A program made the position numbers and the translations under genes. The notes under the pieces were generated by a model, which made no database searches, was not told the DNA's origin, and was given only the letters and a program-made list of their open reading frames with translations. 6,556 nucleotides of DNA from Tannerella sp. (GTDB lineage Bacteria > Bacteroidota > Bacteroidia > Bacteroidales > Tannerellaceae). This document shows positions 1 through 6,010 of the stretch, one piece after another; the stretch's first letter is position 1; every line of letters begins with the position of its first letter. The stretch covers positions 1-6,556 of the forward strand of contig JAISTJ010000191.1 of assembly GCA_031272655.1 (NCBI GenBank), in the 5' to 3' direction.

Positions 1-87
1 GTACTTCCTGCTGTCCAGTGCGAGGCGATGTATGAACCGGATGCTCGTGCGCGTACGACCGCAGGGAAGGTTAAGGTTGGGAAGTGA
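1..87 (+). CDS. C-terminal fragment, probable alpha-2-macroglobulin family protein (5' end outside window)
   Basis: An open frame runs from the first base to a TGA at 85-87 and encodes 28 residues, including LPAVQCEAMYEP and ending KVKVGK. The pattern 'LPxVxxEAMYxPxxRAR', followed by a short basic/valine-rich end, resembles the extreme C-terminus of bacterial alpha-2-macroglobulin-like proteins. These are large envelope proteins thought to trap proteases, and in many bacteria they pair with a penicillin-binding protein. Only the tail is visible, so no domain, thioester motif or signal peptide can be checked. The gene converges on the glycerol-1-phosphate dehydrogenase gene, with 67 bp between the two stop codons. 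No strong intrinsic terminator follows; there is only a short T run at 88-93. That the frame is coding is likely; the family call rests on about a dozen residues and is moderate. Confidence 0.55.
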   Translation, partial: VLPAVQCEAMYEPDARARTTAGKVKVGK

Positions 88-126
88 TTTTTTACAAAAA
101 AAAATAATAGGATATTAAAACTTTAT

Positions 127-134
127 TATCTTTG
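127..134 (+). promoter_or_regulatory. Bacteroidota-type -7 box pointing into the 3' end of egsA
   Basis: TATCTTTG matches the Bacteroidota -7 consensus TAnnTTTG and is followed by CACCG, where transcription would start. No convincing -33 TTG element lies 19-21 bp upstream. About 29 bp downstream, after an A-rich leader, an ATG at 163-165 opens a frame of only four codons (MEKK, stop at 175-177). No plus-strand gene follows, because the sequence from 155 on is the 3' end of the opposing dehydrogenase gene. It may be the leftover front end of a lost gene, an antisense promoter, or a chance match. Confidence 0.35.
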
Positions 135-154
135 CACCGTTATCAATTTAAAAA

Positions 155-1462
155 TCAGCAAGATGGAAAAGAAATAGCAATAGCATTAGTGCGTTGGAGC
201 AGGTCGAGGATGGTGTAGCGACTGCGGATAAAGGGCGCTCGTTTGATGGAAGACCGGAGTTTTTCAGTGGTGATGCCTATTTGTTCGGGGGTGGTCGGCG
301 CACCGACTTGCTGCAGGCGTTCTGTTACCGTTGATAAAGGCAAGAGTTGTGCTTTGAGAGCCTTACGAATCTTGTCCCAGCGGCTTACGAGCAGTTTGAG
401 TTGTCCGGCAAGTTGGGTGGGAGTTACGTATTTGGCATGAGTTTCGTTGAGGCAGCGCTCTAAAAAGCCGCTATTGCCAAATTGTGCAACAGTTACTTTG
501 TCCATCGCTTTAATGCTTTTATACCACTGACTGCAAACAGACTGAATATCAAGTGATTGGAAAGGGTACTGAAGGACTTTTTCATATAGGGCGGTAACGG
601 TTACCGTTCCGATGCTCACCTGAAAGCCGTGTGAGACAGGTTTGCCGTTGAAGCGGTGATTTTCCATATCCCACAGGTGGCTCAGGTAGTGTTCGGCGCC
701 GGAAGCAGGTCGGCTTGACTTCATTGCCTGCATAGCAAACCCGCTCATCATCAAGCCTTCTATCAGTTTACCGATAGCTGTGGGTTCACCTCTACTGACC
801 CCGACAGGGTCGGAAAGCGCATCTTGCAGACCATTTTGAACTATATTCCAAGCTTTCTTGTTAATCGGCTCTATTTCAAGCTTATCGGCAAGAATCCAGT
901 CCGCGCCTGCCGTAACTTTCGAGAACAGGTCGGCATATCCGGCGGCGTTCAATTCTGACGGCGCATTGGCGATGACGTCGGTATCAGCCACGCAGACCTG
1001 CGGTGCGGGGCAGTTGAATGTCTTTTTGGCGCCGTGAGCCGTGATTGAAGCGCCGTAGGAGGTATAACCGTCCACAGACGCTGCTGTCGCTACGCAGATA
1101 TATTGTCGGTTGGTGCAATAAGACGAAAACTTTATCAGGTCATTGATCGTTCCCGACCCGACGGCTACCGGTATAGCTTCTGTTTTGCCCAGAATCGCCG
1201 TCAGCCTGCCTATATGCTTAAATTCGGCGTGGAGTTCTTCGTCTGTGAAGATGAAAGGCGGATCAAATCGTACGTCTGACCTTTTGAACATGTCTCTGAG
1301 AGCTTTTCCGGCCGCTTTCCATGTGTTTGTATCGGCGACAATAAGCGCCTTTTTGCCGGGGAAATGTTCGGCAAAAAGTTGCGGGACAGCTTTCAAGACG
1401 CCTCTTCCGATCACAAGAGCGCGTGTATCCGTCGCTGATTGAAGCGCCTGCTCGATGGTCAT
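155..1462 (-). CDS. egsA: sn-glycerol-1-phosphate dehydrogenase (AraM/EgsA family)
   Basis: This 435-residue cytoplasmic enzyme is predicted to reduce dihydroxyacetone phosphate to sn-glycerol-1-phosphate with NAD(P)H. Visible family motifs are the nucleotide-binding GSGTIND (102-108), the ASVDGY block (128-133), and three metal-ligand positions: Asp178 in AAGYADL, His258 in RPASGAEH and His278 in SHGF. The three form the usual Asp-His-His metal site of the iron-containing alcohol dehydrogenase/glycerol dehydrogenase superfamily; Bacillus AraM uses nickel. The C-terminal IRSRYTILDLL block (412-422) is also typical. The ATG directly abuts the ntpK stop (TAAATG), so translation is probably coupled, and this is the last gene of the ntpD-I-K operon. 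In archaea the product is the ether-lipid backbone; in Bacillus it feeds PcrB-type prenylglyceryl phosphate synthesis. The partner prenyltransferase is not in this window. The last residues (AIAISFPSC) look unlike the family and overlap a plus-strand promoter-like stretch, so the tail may have been replaced. Confidence 0.93.
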   Translation of the reverse strand: MTIEQALQSATDTRALVIGRGVLKAVPQLFAEHFPGKKALIVADTNTWKAAGKALRDMFKRSDVRFDPPFIFTDEELHAEFKHIGRLTAILGKTEAIPVAVGSGTINDLIKFSSYCTNRQYICVATAASVDGYTSYGASITAHGAKKTFNCPAPQVCVADTDVIANAPSELNAAGYADLFSKVTAGADWILADKLEIEPINKKAWNIVQNGLQDALSDPVGVSRGEPTAIGKLIEGLMMSGFAMQAMKSSRPASGAEHYLSHLWDMENHRFNGKPVSHGFQVSIGTVTVTALYEKVLQYPFQSLDIQSVCSQWYKSIKAMDKVTVAQFGNSGFLERCLNETHAKYVTPTQLAGQLKLLVSRWDKIRKALKAQLLPLSTVTERLQQVGAPTTPEQIGITTEKLRSSIKRAPFIRSRYTILDLLQRTNAIAISFPSC

Positions 1463-1915
1463 TTATCCGGCGAAAGTTCCTGATATAAGGATAGATACGA
1501 CAAGTGCGAGGATGGCGTAAAGCTCAGGGAAGACAGCCATGACCATTGTGGCGGCGAAGACGTTGTGTCCTGCGGCTGTGGCTGCTACTCCTTCGGCGCA
1601 GACCTGACCCTGACGTATGGCAGAGAACAAACCCGCAAAACCCATCAACAGCCCGGCTCCGAAAATACCTGCCGCTGCTATCCACTTGATGTCGGGCGTA
1701 AGATACGACTGCACCATCATATAAGCTACAAAGCCGTATAAGCCTTGCGAACTCGGGAGGGCGCTAAGGGCGATATATGAGCCCATCTTTTCGGGAGCTT
1801 TTTTCATCGCTCCTATCACTGTGTTTCCGCAGATAGTCAGGCCATAAGCGCTGCCTATTCCGCTCAATCCTACCATGCAGGCCACGCCTACATAAGCTAA
1901 TACTATTGGTTCCAT
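1463..1915 (-). CDS. ntpK: V-type ATPase proteolipid subunit K (rotor ring)
   Basis: This 150-residue membrane protein builds the rotor ring that carries ions across the membrane in the V-type ATPase. It is a duplicated hairpin of four membrane helices, roughly 4-27, 46-68, 77-99 and 117-146. The first hairpin carries SALPSSQGLYGF (51-62); the second carries AIRQGQV (99-105) and VFPELYAILAL (128-138), with the ion-binding carboxylate Glu131. Leu53, Ser56, Gln57, Gln102 and Glu131 sit at a constant offset of eight from the Na+ ligands recalled for E. hirae NtpK (Leu61, Thr64, Gln65, Gln110, Glu139), so Na+ coupling is plausible. The length is normal for a two-hairpin subunit. The gene starts 18 bp after ntpI behind an A-rich leader, and its TAA touches the ATG of the dehydrogenase gene. 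Family assignment is firm; ion specificity is inferred. Confidence 0.95.
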   Translation of the reverse strand: MEPIVLAYVGVACMVGLSGIGSAYGLTICGNTVIGAMKKAPEKMGSYIALSALPSSQGLYGFVAYMMVQSYLTPDIKWIAAAGIFGAGLLMGFAGLFSAIRQGQVCAEGVAATAAGHNVFAATMVMAVFPELYAILALVVSILISGTFAG

Positions 1916-1933
1916 TTTCTTTTATTTTTGTTT
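1916..1933 (-). promoter_or_regulatory. A-rich translation leader of ntpK
   Basis: The 18 bp between the ntpI stop and the ntpK ATG read, on the coding strand, as almost pure A with a few T/C/G (AAACAAAAATAAAAGAAA). There is no GGAGG-type Shine-Dalgarno. Unstructured A-rich leaders are the usual initiation signal in Bacteroidota. This may help make the proteolipid, needed in many copies per ring, at a higher rate than subunits D and I; that last point is inference. Confidence 0.4.
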
Positions 1934-3868
1934 TTAATTCTTAATTCTAAAAGGTTGATAATCAAGTCCTCCGCCTTCAAATTCGGAGTTCTTATAGTAT
2001 TCCACATAGATAAGCCTCAACGGATGAACGAGGGAGCTGATAAGGCTGAGGCCGATATTGAGCGCGTGCCCGATAATGAGAATCAGCAGCATCGGCAACC
2101 AGCGGATAAACGGGTTCATCGAGGCGGTCATATCTATCGCCATAGAGTTGAACACACCGCCGAGCAGAGCGCCGGTAAGGCCGATCGCATAGAGGCGGAT
2201 ATACGACAGGACATCGCCTACAAGCCCGGAAACTGTGTTATAAGTATTCCAGATGCCTGCTCCGAAGTTGAGGAAAATATTCCTGCCGGGCATATTGTAC
2301 AGCAACGCAACGGCTCCGCTAAGCCCTGCTATCGCGTACATGATATATTTTAACGTATCGGGAATCGTGATTTTGAGCATCGGCAGCGCAAGGACGCATC
2401 CGAGCGAGAGTATCACGAAAACCCATGCAAAAGCAGCGAGGCTATACTTTAAACCCCTCTGTATCTTGATTTTATATGCAGCAATAATTTTGCCGTAAAC
2501 AACGTGGAAAAACCCTATCACGAGGGAAATGATCATCAGGTTGTCGCTTGTGATAAACCATTGTTTCACTTTTGCGAATGTGGGAAAATCCACGAGCGAG
2601 CAACCGAAAAATGAACCTGTTAACGTGCCTATTATCAGCGTAGTAATGCCAAAAAGGAGCACTAAAGTCATTATCGGTTTCATTGTCGCCGACATCTTCT
2701 GACGGAGCAGTAATGAGGTGATAATGAGCAGCAACCCGTAGCCTCCGTCGCCGAAGCACAAACCGAAAAACAGCATGAAAAACGGCGCAAACAGTGGTGT
2801 AGGGTCTATTTCGCTGTAGTTGGGCAGCGAATAAAGTTTGGTGATTGGCTCGAAAAGTTTGGTGAAACGGTTGTTTTTCAGCTTGATAGGGATGACGTCT
2901 TCGTCGGTTATCTCTGTTTTTTTGAAGAAACAACCGGCTTTTTCAAGCGCAGCTTCGGTATTAGCCGCTTCCGATGCGGGAATCCAGCCTTCGAGGAACA
3001 TAAGTTTGCTCTCTGCTTCCGTTTCGGTCTGTATCTCAACGCCTTTCCACATCAGCTCGTTCTCAATTTCCGTTTTGTATTTCTTGAGTGTATCAAGATG
3101 AGTTTCAGCTGTTTTGGCGATTTTATATTTGGTCGTTTGCTTTATTTCTATCTGATCTTCAATATCTTGTGATATTGTTTGAAAATCTTTCAGCGGCAAT
3201 TTGGCTGCATCTGCGTCTATTGCAAGGTATTCTCCCTGTTTTGTTATTGTAACAAAATATTTTATTGAGTTTATTTCATTGATAATAAGCGCATTATAAG
3301 TTGATTCCCATGTCTCGTCGTAGTTTTGGGCAGGGCATGTGTAGAAGCTTGTTTTGTAGCCTTCTTTGAGGAGTTTGGCGGTTGTCTCGTAGCTGAAATC
3401 GCCCCATGGGTCAAACAGGCTGCGCTCTTTTTCGAGGGTTACGAGGGCGGCTTCGGTTTTGGCGAGGGTCTCGCGCAGGTCTTCGGTTTTGGCGAGGATT
3501 GTTTCGGGAAGGGCGGCAGCTGTTTCAGGGATGACGGCGGCTGTTTCCGGAAAGGCGGCAGCCGTTTCGTCATTGCGAGGTACGAAGCAATCTATGTTAG
3601 TGGTGGCGGTGTTCTGGATTGCTTCACTGCGTTCGTAATGACGGGAAGAGGGGTCGTAAAGACGGGCAGGTGGTTCGAAATTGCTGAGATAGTCTATTTG
3701 TGCGGAAACTCGTTTCAATTCGTCTGTAAAGCGCTGAATATCACCATTTTCGGAGACAGGGCGTATGGTTTTTACGTGCACTACTCCGAGTGAGCGCAAG
3801 TGTTCGAGAAACGCCTTATACTCACGATGATAGACTAAAAAAGCGTATTTGTTCATCTTAACTATCAT
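1934..3868 (-). CDS. ntpI: V-type ATPase subunit I (stator/ion channel) carrying an in-frame repeat insertion
   Basis: This 644-residue protein is the membrane stator that forms the ion half-channels against the K ring. The N-terminal cytoplasmic half (1 to about 350) begins MIVKMNKYAFLVYHREY and contains the LFDPWGDFSYET block (151-162) and FLEGWIPASE (291-300). The membrane half (about 357-615) has seven or eight helices, with the FGDGGYG motif (372-378) and GDVLSYIRLYAIGL (551-564), in which Arg558 is the expected essential arginine facing the proteolipid glutamate. The end VHPLRLIYVEYYKN with EGGG (614-634) is also typical. Residues 76-100 are encoded by a dispersed inverted-repeat element, and 101-121 or so by a 21-bp tandem repeat, so the coiled-coil hairpin of the cytoplasmic domain is enlarged by some 40-50 residues; the rest looks intact. 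The start overlaps the ntpD stop (ATGA). Met5 is an alternative start, but the upstream ATG fits family members and the coupling. Confidence 0.94.
   Translation of the reverse strand: MIVKMNKYAFLVYHREYKAFLEHLRSLGVVHVKTIRPVSENGDIQRFTDELKRVSAQIDYLSNFEPPARLYDPSSRHYERSEAIQNTATTNIDCFVPRNDETAAAFPETAAVIPETAAALPETILAKTEDLRETLAKTEAALVTLEKERSLFDPWGDFSYETTAKLLKEGYKTSFYTCPAQNYDETWESTYNALIINEINSIKYFVTITKQGEYLAIDADAAKLPLKDFQTISQDIEDQIEIKQTTKYKIAKTAETHLDTLKKYKTEIENELMWKGVEIQTETEAESKLMFLEGWIPASEAANTEAALEKAGCFFKKTEITDEDVIPIKLKNNRFTKLFEPITKLYSLPNYSEIDPTPLFAPFFMLFFGLCFGDGGYGLLLIITSLLLRQKMSATMKPIMTLVLLFGITTLIIGTLTGSFFGCSLVDFPTFAKVKQWFITSDNLMIISLVIGFFHVVYGKIIAAYKIKIQRGLKYSLAAFAWVFVILSLGCVLALPMLKITIPDTLKYIMYAIAGLSGAVALLYNMPGRNIFLNFGAGIWNTYNTVSGLVGDVLSYIRLYAIGLTGALLGGVFNSMAIDMTASMNPFIRWLPMLLILIIGHALNIGLSLISSLVHPLRLIYVEYYKNSEFEGGGLDYQPFRIKN
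3451..3498 (-). repeat. 17-bp direct repeat, 30 bp apart, within ntpI
   Basis: CTTCGGTTTTGGCGAGG occurs at 3451-3467 and again, identical, at 3481-3497. On the coding strand the two copies encode the repeated peptide LAKTE (residues 125-129 and 135-139), inside a helix-forming stretch that leads into the conserved LFDPWGDF block. The repeat looks like a local duplication that lengthened the coiled coil next to the tandem repeat and the inverted-repeat insertion. Confidence 0.7.
3501..3563 (-). repeat. 21-bp tandem repeat (3 units) encoding PETAA heptapeptides in ntpI
   Basis: Three adjacent 21-bp units start with GTTTC at 3501, 3522 and 3543. A fourth start at 3564 (GTTTC) runs straight into the inverted-repeat element. 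On the coding strand they give TAAAFPE, TAAVIPE and TAAALPE. Period 21 keeps the frame, so copy number can change without breaking the ATPase subunit. The alanine/proline/glutamate composition suggests a flexible linker rather than a folded domain. Confidence 0.8.
3568..3643 (-). repeat. Dispersed inverted-repeat element, copy 1, inside the ntpI coding region
   Basis: A left arm at 3568-3594 (CGTCATTGCGAGGTACGAAG...) and a right arm at about 3614-3643 (...TTCGTAATGACG) are imperfect inverted repeats around a 20-bp loop. Read on the coding strand, the 76 bp contribute residues 76-100 of subunit I: RHYERSEAIQ from one arm and DCFVPRNDE from the other. The same element occurs between genes at 6099-6185. 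The arms differ from each other (one has GAGGYACGAAGC, the other GAACGnAnTGAAGC), which gives the element a polarity; in both copies the same arm comes first when read along the transcribed strand of the neighbouring gene. Peptides of the RHYERSEAIQ type are widely seen as translations of such repeats. No clear target-site duplication is visible. It is probably a non-autonomous MITE- or REP-like element. Confidence 0.85.
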
Positions 3869-4479
3869 GCTGCTTCCTCCTCCTTTTCTGCCCTGCGTTC
3901 CTGATTGGCGCGCATAATTTTTTGCGATGATTTGGCAAGGCTTTCCTCATCTTCCATAAATCGTTTTATCTTCAAAATAGCCTCTTTGTAGCCGGGAATT
4001 TGCACTTTTTCAAAGAGGTTGAGTTTTTGTGTCGTTTTTCGGCGGGCACGTTCCAACATGCTGAGTTTCAGCCCCGTAAACTCTGCCTCGATGCCTGTGG
4101 ATGCAAGTTTTTTCAACACATCAATGCCATCGTAAAACCATGAAGGGTTGCCGAAGAGGCTGAAGGGTTTCACGTCGAACGCGATGTCATCAAGCACGGG
4201 CGCCACAACGCCGGCAATCTTGCGGGTAGAGAGCGCCACGTTGCGCACGCTGATGAGAGATGGGTCAAACTCTGTCCACAGCGCCGTCATGTATTCGTAG
4301 CTGCGGATGTCGCGTTCAAGTTTTTCTTCAAGCGCCGTCATCTCGTCGCGCGTCCGTTTTACTTCGAGGCGCAGTGCATTTTCCTTGCTTTTAATCGTCG
4401 GCAAAGCCCTCTCGCGTATCTTCAGTTGCTTTTCAAGCCCCTGCAGCGAGGTTTTGTTATATTGAAAACGTATAGCCAT
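3865..4479 (-). CDS. ntpD: V-type ATPase subunit D (central rotor stalk)
   Basis: This 204-residue cytoplasmic protein is the central shaft that transmits rotation between the A/B catalytic head and the proteolipid ring. It begins MAIRFQYNKTSLQGLEKQL and has the classic layout of a long N-terminal helix (about 10-66), a middle globular part (about 70-120, with VKPFSLFGNPSWFYDG) and a long C-terminal helix (about 122-198) containing LNLFEKVQIPGYKEAI (153-168). The two helices would form the antiparallel coiled coil of the shaft; the last residues are charged (EKEEEAA). Length and start agree with Bacteroidota homologues. It is the first gene of this operon: its stop overlaps the ntpI start by four bases, and upstream lies a divergent promoter region rather than the usual ntpB gene. 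A promoter-like -7 box ends only 7 bp before the ATG, implying a very short leader. Confidence 0.95.
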   Translation of the reverse strand: MAIRFQYNKTSLQGLEKQLKIRERALPTIKSKENALRLEVKRTRDEMTALEEKLERDIRSYEYMTALWTEFDPSLISVRNVALSTRKIAGVVAPVLDDIAFDVKPFSLFGNPSWFYDGIDVLKKLASTGIEAEFTGLKLSMLERARRKTTQKLNLFEKVQIPGYKEAILKIKRFMEDEESLAKSSQKIMRANQERRAEKEEEAA

Positions 4480-4486
4480 TCGACTG

Positions 4487-4494
4487 CAAAAGTA
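4487..4494 (-). promoter_or_regulatory. Candidate -7 box of the ntpD-I-K-egsA operon
   Basis: On the minus strand TACTTTTG (4494 to 4487) matches TAnnTTTG and is followed by CAGTCGA and then the ntpD ATG at 4479. If transcription begins at the usual distance past the box, the mRNA would have a leader of only a few bases or none. The expected -33 TTG is not clear; the nearest TTG is too close, about 10 bp upstream of the box. Confidence 0.55.
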
Positions 4495-4547
4495 ATAATT
4501 TTTTCAATCGGCTTGATACTTTAGGGCGTTTTTTTAGATTTTTTCCG

Positions 4548-4555
4548 TAAATTTG
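4548..4555 (+). promoter_or_regulatory. Candidate -7 box of gcvPB
   Basis: TAAATTTG matches TAnnTTTG exactly and is followed by CGG, with the ATG at 4580 about 24 bp downstream. This spacing leaves a short A/T-rich leader. No good -33 TTG lies 19-21 bp upstream. The box argues against starting gcvPB at the in-frame TTG at 4553, which lies inside the box itself. Confidence 0.6.
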
Positions 4556-4579
4556 CGGCTGATTTTTGATAAATTGAGT

Positions 4580-6010
4580 ATGAAATTATTGTTTGAAATA
4601 AGCAGAAAAGGGCACAAAAGCGCGTTGATTCCGGAGGCGGATACGCCTGTGTATGAACTGCCTGAGGCTTTTAAACGGAGTACGCCGGTGAGGTTGCCGG
4701 AGTTGTCGGAAACGGAAATAAGCCGGCATTACACAAAATTGATGAAACGCACATTCGGTGTGAACGACGGTTTTTATCCGCTCGGCTCGTGCACGATGAA
4801 GTATAACCCGCGTATCAACGAAGATATGGCGTCGTTACCCGGTTTCAAAGATCTTCATCCGTTACAGCCGGAGCATACCGTTCAGGGCGCTCTTGAGGTT
4901 TTTCACGAGACAGGGAAGGCGCTGTGCGAGATAGCCGGTATGGACGCTTTTACATTTCAGCCGGCGGCAGGGGCGCATGGCGAGTTTGCAGGCGTGATGC
5001 TGATAAAGGCTTATCACGAAGCGCGCGGCGACTTGCAGCGGACAAAGATTATCGTACCCGACGCGGCTCACGGCACAAACCCCGCATCGGCGACAATGGC
5101 AGGCTTCACGGTTGTCAATATCCCGTCTAATGCCGCCGGATGCGTTGATGTGGACAAACTGCGCGAGGCAGTCGGAAGCGACACCGCCGGATTGATGCTT
5201 ACAAACCCCAATACGCTCGGTTTATTTGATCCTAATATATTGGAAATCACTAAGATAGTGCATGAGGCCGGCGGACTTAACTATTACGACGGCGCAAATC
5301 TGAACGCCATTATGGGCATCACGCGACCCGGCGATATGGGCTTTGATGTTATCCATATCAATCTTCACAAAACTTTTTCAACTCCTCACGGTGGGGGCGG
5401 TCCGGGCGCCGGTCCGGTCGGATGCAAATCTTTCCTTGCCGATTATTTGCCTGTGTATCAGGTAGTTAATGGCGGCTATGGTTTCCGGTTTGATAATCCT
5501 GCCGCTTCAATAGGAAGTACGAAAGCTTTTTATGGTCATTTCTTAGTGATAGTCAGGGCTTTAACTTATATAAAAACACTTGGGGCAGAAGGCATTCGTA
5601 ATGTTGCTGTTCATGCGGTTTTGAATGCCAATTATATGCGGAATAAACTGTCTGAATATTACGATGTTGCGTACGACAGGCTTTGTATGCACGAGTTTGT
5701 GCTGACGCTTCAGGGCATTAAGGATAAGTACGGTGTTTCGGCTCTCGATGTGGCTAAGGAGTTGTTAGATAATGGAATACATCCGCCTACGATGTACTTC
5801 CCGTTGATAGTGCATGAGGCGCTGATGATTGAGCCTACCGAGACGGAATCAAAAGAAACGATGGATGAGGCGATAGCTGTTTTCAAAAAGATTTTTGAGT
5901 TGATACTTTCCGACGCCGGAAGCCTGCACAGTATGCCGCTTTCTACGCCCGTCCGCAGGCTCGATGAGGTAGGCGCCGCGCGGAATCCGAGATTGAGGTT
6001 TGGGGTTTGA
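4580..6010 (+). CDS. gcvPB: Glycine dehydrogenase (decarboxylating) subunit 2, PLP-binding
   Basis: This 476-residue cytoplasmic enzyme subunit belongs to the glycine cleavage system. With subunit 1 (GcvPA) it decarboxylates glycine and loads the aminomethyl group on lipoyl-GcvH. Visible blocks are YPLGSCTMKYNP (66-77), FQPAAGAHGEF (126-136), TNPNTLGLFD (208-217), and the PLP site HINLHKTFSTPHGGGG (259-274) with the Schiff-base lysine at Lys264. The length is normal for a stand-alone subunit 2. I chose the ATG at 4580: it gives the family start MKLLFEISRKG and lies downstream of the promoter box, whereas the TTG at 4553 does not. GcvPA, GcvT and GcvH are not adjacent, so the partner genes must lie elsewhere. 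The C-terminus ends ARNPRLRFGV; its last codons and stop are written in the G/T-rich repeat that follows, so the original tail may have been replaced. Confidence 0.96.
   Translation: MKLLFEISRKGHKSALIPEADTPVYELPEAFKRSTPVRLPELSETEISRHYTKLMKRTFGVNDGFYPLGSCTMKYNPRINEDMASLPGFKDLHPLQPEHTVQGALEVFHETGKALCEIAGMDAFTFQPAAGAHGEFAGVMLIKAYHEARGDLQRTKIIVPDAAHGTNPASATMAGFTVVNIPSNAAGCVDVDKLREAVGSDTAGLMLTNPNTLGLFDPNILEITKIVHEAGGLNYYDGANLNAIMGITRPGDMGFDVIHINLHKTFSTPHGGGGPGAGPVGCKSFLADYLPVYQVVNGGYGFRFDNPAASIGSTKAFYGHFLVIVRALTYIKTLGAEGIRNVAVHAVLNANYMRNKLSEYYDVAYDRLCMHEFVLTLQGIKDKYGVSALDVAKELLDNGIHPPTMYFPLIVHEALMIEPTETESKETMDEAIAVFKKIFELILSDAGSLHSMPLSTPVRRLDEVGAARNPRLRFGV

Noticed and set aside
88..154. Intrinsic terminator between the two convergent stop codons at the left end
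   Set aside because: There are T and A runs but no stem of useful length before them on either strand.
1928..2353. 141-codon plus-strand open frame antisense to the membrane part of ntpI
   Set aside because: No recognisable domain or leader; its hydrophilic composition is what the complement of membrane-helix codons gives.
3568..3643. Interpretation of ntpI as a pseudogene broken by a mobile element
   Set aside because: The frame stays open through the whole insertion, and all conserved motifs downstream are present and in frame.
3326..3793. 155-codon plus-strand open frame rich in Gly/Phe, antisense to ntpI
   Set aside because: It is the mirror of the repetitive part of ntpI; its regular look comes from the tandem and inverted repeats, not from a protein family.
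4553..4579. Nine-codon N-terminal extension of GcvPB from a TTG start
   Set aside because: The TTG lies inside the TAAATTTG promoter box, and family members start at the downstream MKLLFEISRKG.
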